From EsbW-18 sp033811555 (GTDB lineage Bacteria; Patescibacteriota; Minisyncoccia; Phycocordibacterales; EsbW-18): 17,255 bases of DNA. The position numbers and the translations under genes were made by a program. The stretch lies in the NCBI GenBank assembly GCA_033811555.1, contig JAPXOG010000014.1, positions 1 to 17,255 on the forward strand. Direction: 5' to 3'. Below, in pieces: positions 1 to 5,717 of this stretch (position 1 is its first letter; each line of letters opens with the position of its first letter). The notes under the pieces were generated by a model that was given only the letters and a program-made list of their open reading frames with translations, was not told where the DNA came from and did no database searches.

Positions 1-346
1 CCGGTTCAAAGTCCGTTAATTCATAAGTTGAAAGATCTATCGCTACAATTCCTTGACGAGATACCGATTCTCCTTCTCCTGAAAAAGCCCCTCCTACGAG
101 TAATTTCCCGTCTGAAACTGCAATAGCTTCCCCTATTTCACTGCGCCTCGATATTTCATCAAATTCACCACCAAGGTATAGTGTCTCTCCATCAGTTACA
201 GTCGCATATATCGGTCCATTAAAGATGTATTTATTTTTTACCATCTCTAATGTCTCATCCATAATAGGTGCGCCGAGTACAGGTATTGGCTGTACCACTA
301 CGACAGCACATGCTATTCCTGCTAGTGTATAAAAGATTTTTTTCAT
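1..346 (-). CDS. Secreted beta-propeller (delta-60 repeat) protein, C-terminus beyond the window edge
   Basis: An open frame runs from an ATG at 346 off the left edge, giving 115 codons with no stop. It opens with MKKIFYTLAGIACAVVVV, a signal peptide with likely cleavage after VLG-A, so the product is exported. The mature part shows propeller-type strands such as TLYLGGEFDEIS and KLLVGGAFSGEG, the same LYxGGxF pattern as the 938-aa gene just upstream on the same strand, which also starts MKKI. The two are tandem paralogs 55 bp apart, and both probably act at the cell surface. No Shine-Dalgarno or clear promoter lies before this ATG, so it may be co-transcribed with its neighbour. Ligand and exact function cannot be told. 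Only the N-terminus is seen, so total length is unknown. Confidence 0.8.
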   Translation of the reverse strand, partial: MKKIFYTLAGIACAVVVVQPIPVLGAPIMDETLEMVKNKYIFNGPIYATVTDGETLYLGGEFDEISRRSEIGEAIAVSDGKLLVGGAFSGEGESVSRQGIVAIDLSTYELTDFEP

Positions 347-376
347 ATTTACAAAATTATTTGGTAAGTACCAACA

Positions 377-397
377 CTTAGAAGTTTAACTTCTAAG
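377..397. repeat. 21-bp perfect palindrome, copy 1
   Basis: The plus strand reads CTTAGAAGTT, a central T, then AACTTCTAAG: two fully complementary 10-nt arms. It lies 4 nt after the stop codon of the large propeller gene. A copy differing at two of 21 positions sits at 3320-3340 in the same orientation. On the minus strand no T-tract follows, so it is not a classical intrinsic terminator, although it could still act as an mRNA 3'-end hairpin. Confidence 0.75.
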
Positions 398-401
398 TTT
401 G

Positions 402-3218
402 TTAGTTGTTTGAAAGCAGAGCTATCATTTGGGTAAGTATTGAGATTAGTTGCGTCAGAATTTTCTTAATAGGATTGTCTACGCTTGTCATCTTACGAGA
501 GGAACTTCCACCTCCACCGCCACTGTTGCCAGAGTCGTTTCCGTTTCCTTCAGAAGAACCATCATCTCCACCATCATCACCACCGTCATCTCCGCCGTCA
601 TCTCCGCCGTCATCTCCGCCGTCATCTCCGCCGTCATCTCCGCCGTCATCTCCTCCTTCATCACCACCGTCATCTCCGCCGTCATCTCCTCCTTCATCAC
701 CACCGTCATCTCCTCCTTCATCACCTCCGTCATCTACTTCTCCAGAACCAAAAACATATAAGTAAGCCTCATTTTTATCTATTATAAAATCTTCAATTTC
801 TTCATCATAATGGCTTTCATATTCTGAATATCCAACATATAACTCTGTTTCGTCAGGCGCCAACGTAATTGTATTAACAACGTAGTTATAGCTTGGAATA
901 AATGAGGTGTTAGAGCCATCATTGGTAGATAATTTTATTAAATTATTTATTTCCACTCCATTCATGTAATAAATAGTTCCGCCCACATACAAAGAACCGC
1001 CGTTTGAAGTTATTTCCATGTCAGTAATAGCATCTTCTTCTTCCATTTGAGGTACAAACTCTTCTACTATTAATCCATCAGAAGTACGGAATGCTACCAG
1101 ATTTCTTCTTTCCCCTAAAACTAGCCCATCAATACTTCCACCCACATAAATTTTCCCTCCATCAGAATGATCTATAGAGATAGTTTCTATAGCCCCCAAA
1201 TAAATATCTTCGGCATAAAAATTAGGCTTAAAATCTGTAGTTGTAATAGTAGACAAGTCTATTTCCGCAAAAAATGGCCCTAGGTCTCCCTGACCTCCTA
1301 TATACAATGTCTCTCCATCAGTAGAATTTTCTATTGCATGTATAAAAACATATTCTGATTCAGTATCTGGTAATTTCATAGAAGTTACTCCTCCTGTATC
1401 CAAATCTATCTCTGCAAAAGATTTATGTTCTATAGAATCTGGTCCTGTTAACTTAAAGAAACCTCCTACATATAAACTTTCTCCAGAACGACTAAGTTTA
1501 AGACTTTTCACTTCTTCATATTCTTCGTGAGCATCTGTATCTGCAAATGTTTCTATAACCTCTCCTGATTCGGCTGAAAAAGCCGCTAAATTATATCGAA
1601 CTGTACATTCTTCAAAGTTACAATTAACTTTATCAAAAAACCCACCCACATACAGAGTTTCACCATCATCTGATAGCTCTAAGGCATTTACTGAAGCATG
1701 TTCAAAAACGACTGGTCCGTCTATACCAACATTAAAATGCGATACTTCAAGATTAATCGGATCTAAATATAAATCTATAGCTAGTAAATTATGTAATTCC
1801 ACATCTTCCTCTAATTCATAATCAAACCTCCCTCCCACATACAAAACTTTTTCATCTTTTGATAATTTAATAGTTTTGACATCTCCACTTCCCATAGAGC
1901 CTTCTAAACTAAAGTCAGATACCAAACTTCCGTCAAGCGCATCTAACACCAATATGTGAGTACGATATATGCCTTCACTATCAACAGTAAAGCTACCTCC
2001 AGCCAAAAGATACCCTTCTGAAGTAAGAACCAAAGAATTTGCCGTTGACGAAAATCTCGATATATCATTAATAATGTGGTTTACATTAAAAGCTTCATCT
2101 AAAGTTCCATCAGAGTTTATATGAGCTATACTATTCCTTTCTTTTCCATTTATACTATTAAAACTACCTCCTATATAAAACCCTCCTTTTCCATCAGGAA
2201 TTGAGGTATAGATTGTTGAACCGCCCCCCCCTCGTACTGTTAATACCTCAGGACTATTTAGAAGATCTTTCGAACTTTCATCAAATAAAAACCCTTCTCC
2301 TGTTTTTACCAATGAACCAAACTTACCATCCACATAAAGAATCTCTCCATCTGAGGAAATGGCTAGAGAGTTAAATTTATCTTCAAACAAAAGTGGTTTA
2401 GGGAAGCTTTTGATTACCTCTCCGGTTTCACTATTTAATCCTCTTAACCCTTTTTCTGAATCAGTGACATACACCACATTTCCGTCTGGAGAAACTAAAA
2501 GATCTGTAGGATAATCTCCTGCCTCGTAAGAATTTACTGTAAAACTAGTAACTGAACCATTTGATGTATTTACACTTGCTAATCCGCACCTTTCTTCTCC
2601 TCCTACCTCATAAAAATTCCCTCCTATATATAAAACTGAGCCATCAGGTGATAATGCTAATTTATAAACAGTATCCCCTCCTTCTAACCCAATATCAAAA
2701 TCTTCAATTGCTTCGTTTGTGGAAGAATCCAGTTTTAAAACCCCATTTCTTTCTACTCCTATACACTCATCTTCGGAAGAATAGCTCATTTGAGAACAGA
2801 AATAAGAGCCACCTAAATACAAAACATTGTCTGAAGGAGAAATAACTATGGATTTTATCTCATCTGAATCCCAATAATATTCCTCGTCAGAGCCCCCTAA
2901 AGGCAAAATATCTAAAGTTTCCACATCAAAAGCTGCGAGATTTTTTCGCTCATATACTGGCTCTACATGCATCTTATTGTCAGTTACAACATCGAATCTT
3001 CCTCCGACATACAAAGTTTTTCCGTCAGAAGCTATTGCGTACAAAACACTTTTTTCTCCTTCTTCTTCGTATCTACGAAAAGAGTATCTACTTCTTATTT
3101 CATCTTTAATTGGATTGATCTCTGGGGGATCATCTGCCAACAAAAATTTCGGTATTATTACTACACTTACTACAAACACAGCAGATACTATTAATATTGA
3201 GTAGAGTATTTTTTTCAT
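402..3218 (-). CDS. Large secreted surface protein: double beta-propeller, Gly-Asp repeat linker, amphipathic C-terminal tail
   Basis: This 938-aa protein starts with a signal peptide (MKKILYSILIVSAVFVVSVV, cleavage near residue 28). Residues about 30-825 hold roughly 14 strands of the pattern LYVGGxF (for example TLYVGGRFD, VLYIGGNFY, GFYIGGSFN, SLYVGGFFK), spaced unevenly at about 40-70 residues. One unit reads SIAHINSDGTLDEAF, which matches the delta-60 (DUF5122-type) repeat; fourteen units would fit two seven-bladed propellers. Residues 829-887 are an almost pure D-D/E-G-G repeat, then a Ser/Gly stretch and a tail ending ILTQLISILTQMIALLSNN. The design suggests an exported adhesin or binding protein whose propellers are held away from the envelope by a flexible acidic linker; the ligand is unknown. 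A G8 tract lies mid-gene. A weak extended -10 is at 3260-3268. Domain type is secure, role is inference. Confidence 0.9.
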   Translation of the reverse strand: MKKILYSILIVSAVFVVSVVIIPKFLLADDPPEINPIKDEIRSRYSFRRYEEEGEKSVLYAIASDGKTLYVGGRFDVVTDNKMHVEPVYERKNLAAFDVETLDILPLGGSDEEYYWDSDEIKSIVISPSDNVLYLGGSYFCSQMSYSSEDECIGVERNGVLKLDSSTNEAIEDFDIGLEGGDTVYKLALSPDGSVLYIGGNFYEVGGEERCGLASVNTSNGSVTSFTVNSYEAGDYPTDLLVSPDGNVVYVTDSEKGLRGLNSETGEVIKSFPKPLLFEDKFNSLAISSDGEILYVDGKFGSLVKTGEGFLFDESSKDLLNSPEVLTVRGGGGSTIYTSIPDGKGGFYIGGSFNSINGKERNSIAHINSDGTLDEAFNVNHIINDISRFSSTANSLVLTSEGYLLAGGSFTVDSEGIYRTHILVLDALDGSLVSDFSLEGSMGSGDVKTIKLSKDEKVLYVGGRFDYELEEDVELHNLLAIDLYLDPINLEVSHFNVGIDGPVVFEHASVNALELSDDGETLYVGGFFDKVNCNFEECTVRYNLAAFSAESGEVIETFADTDAHEEYEEVKSLKLSRSGESLYVGGFFKLTGPDSIEHKSFAEIDLDTGGVTSMKLPDTESEYVFIHAIENSTDGETLYIGGQGDLGPFFAEIDLSTITTTDFKPNFYAEDIYLGAIETISIDHSDGGKIYVGGSIDGLVLGERRNLVAFRTSDGLIVEEFVPQMEEEDAITDMEITSNGGSLYVGGTIYYMNGVEINNLIKLSTNDGSNTSFIPSYNYVVNTITLAPDETELYVGYSEYESHYDEEIEDFIIDKNEAYLYVFGSGEVDDGGDEGGDDGGDEGGDDGGDDGGDEGGDDGGDDGGDDGGDDGGDDGGDDGGDDGGDDGSSEGNGNDSGNSGGGGGSSSRKMTSVDNPIKKILTQLISILTQMIALLSNN
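558..734 (-). repeat. 12-nt tandem repeat encoding (Asp-Asp/Glu-Gly-Gly)n
   Basis: About 14.75 in-frame units of 12 nt encode D-D-G-G with occasional D-E-G-G. Many units are identical at the DNA level (plus strand TCATCTCCGCCG). Gain or loss of a unit would change linker length by four residues without a frameshift. Proline/serine-, His/Arg- and Met/Glu-rich reading frames that overlap this tract are artefacts of the repeat. Confidence 0.9.
2224..2231 (-). repeat. Homopolymer tract: eight G on the coding strand
   Basis: The coding strand has G8 inside codons for four glycines (context TVRGGGGST, near residue 330 of the 938-aa protein). It stands out in an AT-rich surface-protein gene. Slippage by one base would truncate the protein, so it could be a phase-variation tract or a local sequencing-error risk. 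Confidence 0.7.
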
Positions 3219-3259
3219 ATTAAAAAATTAGGCTAGCAAAAACCTTCTTAATATTAATA

Positions 3260-3268
3260 ATTGTACCA
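3260..3268 (-). promoter_or_regulatory. Possible extended -10 promoter of the large propeller gene
   Basis: The minus strand reads TGG-TACAAT at 3268-3260, an extended -10 (TGn plus a five-of-six match to TATAAT). The matching -35 position is poor (ACAACT). It would give a leader of about 35 nt before the ATG at 3218. The rest of the 3219-3336 spacer holds only AT-rich sequence and the palindrome at its left end. Confidence 0.35.
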
Positions 3269-3319
3269 TCATCACATTTAAGAGTTGTCGTTGTTGTGGG
3301 GACAACCTAAATCTCATGA

Positions 3320-3340
3320 CTTAGAAGCTTAACTTCTTAG
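3320..3340. repeat. 21-bp palindrome, copy 2, overlapping a stop codon
   Basis: The plus strand reads CTTAGAAGCTTAACTTCTTAG split as arms around the centre; it differs from copy 1 (377-397) at positions 9 and 19. It covers the TAA stop of the ComEC-type hydrolase gene. The two copies bracket the 938-aa surface gene in direct orientation, about 2.94 kb apart. Confidence 0.7.
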
Positions 3341-4200
3341 CGTAATTCAAAGGTTTTTCCGTCACTTTCAAATATTATCGTTCCTAAATCGTATGTACCC
3401 AAAACTTCAATGCTAGAAGACGCAAATAATTCCATCACTTCTTTGTGCGGATGATTATATGAATTATCCTTTCCCGCCGAGATAACAACCCATTTAGGAG
3501 AAACCGCCCTTACAAATGAATCTGAGCTTGAAGTACGAGAACCATGATGACCCGCTTTTAAGATATCTGATTTGAGGTCTGCCCCCTCAAGAGTTATTAG
3601 ATACTCCTCTATTTTTTTAGGCGCGTCTCCGGTTAGCATAACGCTGGTACTTGCATACACCACATGAACTATTACCGAAGCATTATTGTCATTTGAGACA
3701 CCGTCCATATCTCGATCGGGAAACAAAATCTGCGCGTATGCTCCATCACCAAAATCTATAATTTGCCCGCGTCGAGCGCTTTCGTATTCAATATTGGGAT
3801 TTTGTTCTATAAGTTGCCGATAATAGCCATATGTACCTGAATCTGATGTAACTCCGGGATCCAGAACTCGAGATACTGAGTAACGTTTCAACACTTCAGG
3901 TAATCCACCGATATGATCGCGGTCTGGGTGCGTATTGATAACTACATCAATAGAGCGATCGAAAAACGGCATAACTCGAGACAATTCACGCACAACAGAT
4001 TTGTTTGGACCTCCGTCCACTAACATCTGTTTTCTTGATGGCGTTTCAATAAAAATAGCGTCCCCTTGTCCTATATCCAAAAAAGCAACTTTAAGCGTAG
4101 GTTCACGCTCAAATTCCTGAGCAACGTACCAAACACTTCCTGTCAAAAATAAAAGAAGTGCGAAAGCAAACCCAAACAACCTCCAGTTTTTAAAAATCAT
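3337..4200 (-). CDS. Membrane-anchored ComEC-type metallo-beta-lactamase domain protein
   Basis: The 287-aa product has one N-terminal membrane segment (residues about 8-26) followed by a metallo-beta-lactamase fold of the ComEC C-terminal type. Visible motifs are LDIGQGDAIFIE (41-52), the metal-binding THPDRDHIGG (H91, D93, D95, H96), NNAS (172-175), LTGD (D192), KAGHHGS (H218, H219) and SAGKDNSYNHP (H250), so the active site appears complete. In full-length ComEC this domain is thought to act as a nuclease on incoming DNA and is fused behind the channel; here it is separate, with the channel half at 5671-7149. The single helix would keep the enzyme on the outer face of the membrane. It has its own apparently leaderless promoter. 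A role in degrading the non-transported strand is inference from family knowledge. Confidence 0.88.
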   Translation of the reverse strand: MIFKNWRLFGFAFALLLFLTGSVWYVAQEFEREPTLKVAFLDIGQGDAIFIETPSRKQMLVDGGPNKSVVRELSRVMPFFDRSIDVVINTHPDRDHIGGLPEVLKRYSVSRVLDPGVTSDSGTYGYYRQLIEQNPNIEYESARRGQIIDFGDGAYAQILFPDRDMDGVSNDNNASVIVHVVYASTSVMLTGDAPKKIEEYLITLEGADLKSDILKAGHHGSRTSSSDSFVRAVSPKWVVISAGKDNSYNHPHKEVMELFASSSIEVLGTYDLGTIIFESDGKTFELR

Positions 4201-4206
4201 AATTAA

Positions 4207-4235
4207 AGTATACGAGATACTAGTAAAATTGTTAT
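4207..4235 (-). promoter_or_regulatory. Leaderless promoter of the ComEC-type hydrolase
   Basis: On the minus strand ATAACA (4235-4230), a 17-nt spacer and TATACT (4212-4207) precede the ATG at 4200 by only 6 nt. Transcription would start at or next to the start codon. The -35 abuts the T-tract of the upstream terminator. Confidence 0.6.
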
Positions 4236-4237
4236 AA

Positions 4238-4277
4238 AAAACAGCCTCGTACTGGAATTCCAGTACGGGGCTGTTTT
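4238..4277 (-). terminator. Intrinsic terminator of the cell-wall hydrolase gene
   Basis: A near-perfect hairpin of 20 complementary positions is centred at 4257/4258 (core GTACTGGAATTCCAGTAC, flanked by GCC/GGC and A/T runs). One position is G-T on the plus strand and C-A on the minus strand. The minus strand continues into six T. It starts 9 nt after the stop at 4287. T-rich sequence also follows on the plus strand, but no plus-strand gene ends here. Confidence 0.9.
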
Positions 4278-4286
4278 CTTTATTTA

Positions 4287-4893
4287 TTAGTTAATATCTG
4301 CGTAAAATGCGAATCTAATACCTTCAGTTTTGTTGTCTCGAACAATGTGCTCTGCAACACGTCCCTGCGCCCACAAAGGTGTTCTAGAAACAGAAATCGG
4401 GGAGTAGAAATGCATCACCGTTTTGGAAAGAGGTCTGAGCGCTTCTGGCGCCGTATACACCTCTCTGGCAATTGCAACCGCACTATCCCATGACGGGCTT
4501 GAGTCCTCAAATGTCATCGAAGTGTTGATGTGATATTGTCTGTCACTAATTGAGAAGCCAGAGAATTGACCACTCTGAAGTACAACGTCACGATAGCTGT
4601 TGGGATACTTATCGGACTCAACGCGGTTANNNNNNNNNNCGAATAACCCACGCTACCAACTTCTGCTCAGAAGCGATTTTTGTTTCAGAATAAATAGCCC
4701 GAGCAAACCAAAGGATTTCTTCGTCGGCATTTATGGTAATAGTTTTTTCAGCTTCCCCTTCCAAGTCCGCCGACACCGACAAGGGGTTGCTGATTGCTAC
4801 GAAACTTGTGCCTAGCGTAAGCACGTGGATGAGACCAATCGCGCATATCCTAGCAAAAAGCTTCGGTAACACATTATGAACAAAAGTTTTCAT
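4287..4893 (-). CDS. SleB/CwlJ-like cell-wall hydrolase, interrupted by an N gap
   Basis: The N-terminal part (start 4893, MKTFVHN) has a membrane or signal segment (residues about 10-38), then LWFARAIYSETK with the likely catalytic Glu at residue 70, as in Hydrolase_2 (SleB-type) peptidoglycan hydrolases. After the 10 N, the frame resumes with NRVESDKYPNSYRDVV and LQSGQFSGFS, and ends FAFYADIN. These match the NRV..P..V..VV...GQFS signature of the family. Removing all 10 N joins the halves in frame (CG plus T gives Arg) as WVIRNRVES, giving 198 aa, so the gene is probably intact. The start at 4893 is preferred over upstream codons because those lie inside a structured leader. The enzyme likely remodels peptidoglycan, perhaps for division or pilus passage. 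It has a strong promoter, its own terminator, and is divergent from sod. Confidence 0.85.
4630..4639. other. Scaffold gap (10 N), probably zero real length
   Basis: Ten N interrupt the hydrolase gene. The flanking coding sequence joins in frame and in register with the family motif if all N are deleted, which suggests an arbitrary spacer between abutting contigs. Confidence 0.9.
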
Positions 4894-4968
4894 TATTTTA
4901 TCTTTCAACGAGCGTATTTCTTGTACGCAAAATGCCGCCCTTGAAGGACGGCACTTTCGTAGAAAGAT
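4894..4968 (-). promoter_or_regulatory. Highly structured 5' leader of the cell-wall hydrolase mRNA
   Basis: From the predicted start (A4968) to the ATG, the RNA can form three local hairpins: CUUUC-UAC-GAAAG (4966-4954), a 9-bp stem UGCCGUCCU/AGGGCGGCA with one G-U pair (4953-4933), and GCGUA/UACGC (4928-4912). In addition its very first bases AUCUUUC (4968-4962) are perfectly complementary to GAAAGAU (4906-4900), 6 nt before the ATG. That 7-bp helix competes with the first hairpin, giving two alternative folds, one of which hides the ribosome-binding region. UUUU after the second stem could also support early termination. No known riboswitch class is recognised. Confidence 0.6.
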
Positions 4969-4974
4969 GCCTCT

Positions 4975-5002
4975 ATTATAGCCCACACCCAAATTTTGTC
5001 AA
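4975..5002 (-). promoter_or_regulatory. Consensus sigma-70-type promoter for the cell-wall hydrolase
   Basis: The minus strand has TTGACA (5002-4997), a 16-nt spacer and TATAAT (4980-4975), both perfect consensus. It is the strongest promoter in the window and predicts a start near 4968. Confidence 0.88.
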
Positions 5003-5055
5003 TACCTAACCACAAGAAATTCTATCTGTCAAGAGGATAAAATTATACGGCTCTG

Positions 5056-5085
5056 TTAAGCCAATTTTAACGAGTTTGCTATACT
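5056..5085 (+). promoter_or_regulatory. Promoter of the superoxide dismutase gene
   Basis: TTAAGC (5056-5061), an 18-nt spacer and an extended -10, TGC-TATACT (5077-5085), place a start near 5092 and a leader of about 30 nt before the ATG at 5121. The -35 is weak. Confidence 0.5.
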
Positions 5086-5120
5086 GCAGATATTATCAAC
5101 CAAAAAGTTTTTCCAAACCT

Positions 5121-5717
5121 ATGAACATGTTTCAACCTAAATCGTTCCTACTTCCAAAGGATCTCCCATTTTCCCAAAAAACCCTTGAAAATCATATAAA
5201 ACTGTACGAAGGATATGTTAAGAACGCTAACGGTATATTAGGGAAAATTGAAGCATATTCAGATGATCCTACCGAAAATGCCATCATACTTGGCGAACTA
5301 CATAGGCGTTTTTCCTTTGAATTTGACGGCATGCGTAACCACGAATACTACTTTCAAGCACTTGAAGGAGGTCCTTTCGCTCTTAAAGCCTCCTCCCCTC
5401 TTCACAAAGCTCTTTCTGACACATGGGGCAATTTTGAGTCATTCTTTTCCAGGTTCAAGACACTTGCCACAACACGTGGTATAGGTTGGGCCATGCTGTA
5501 TTATGATCCATCAACAAACCGTCTTTTAATGCAATGGGTAGATGAACAGCACTTAGGACATCTTACTGGCCTTGTTCCTATCATTGCTTTGGATATGTGG
5601 GAACACGCATATCTTATGGATAAACCTTCTTCTGAAAAAGGCATCTACGTAGACGATTATCTCAGTGCGCTTAATTGGGAGAAGATACATGACTGGTTCG
5701 TACGCGCGAGCGTATAA
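5121..5717 (+). CDS. sodA: Fe/Mn-family superoxide dismutase, Mn-type by sequence
   Basis: The 198-aa protein aligns with Fe/Mn superoxide dismutases, which convert superoxide to peroxide and oxygen. All four metal ligands are visible: H25 in LENHIKLYEGYV, H74 in MRNHEYYF, and D158 and H162 in LDMWEHAY. GIGWAMLYYD (120-129) is the usual core strand. The residue that is Gln in Fe enzymes (three-four before the second His) is Gly here, and a Gln occurs in DEQH (143), where Mn enzymes carry theirs; this favours Mn. The usual double His after the first ligand is replaced by LYE, which is divergent. Start ATG 5121 (another ATG at 5127) is preferred over an in-frame TTG at 5076 that lies within the promoter. 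The gene is convergent with comEC and their ends overlap by 47 bp. There is no signal peptide, so it is cytoplasmic. Confidence 0.9.
   Translation: MNMFQPKSFLLPKDLPFSQKTLENHIKLYEGYVKNANGILGKIEAYSDDPTENAIILGELHRRFSFEFDGMRNHEYYFQALEGGPFALKASSPLHKALSDTWGNFESFFSRFKTLATTRGIGWAMLYYDPSTNRLLMQWVDEQHLGHLTGLVPIIALDMWEHAYLMDKPSSEKGIYVDDYLSALNWEKIHDWFVRASV

Noticed and set aside
558..734. Tandem repeat as a CRISPR array
   Set aside because: The units are 12 nt, contiguous, without spacers and in frame with a protein.
406..787. Plus-strand ORFs rich in Pro/Ser or His/Arg, and a Met/Glu-rich minus-strand ORF
   Set aside because: They are other-frame readings of the 12-nt tandem repeat encoding D-D-G-G in the 938-aa protein.
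4600..4815. Plus-strand ORF spanning the N gap
   Set aside because: It lies opposite the SleB-like gene, includes unknown residues and has no family resemblance.
4287..4893. Cell-wall hydrolase as a pseudogene or two genes
   Set aside because: The break is the N gap, and the halves join perfectly in frame when the N are removed.
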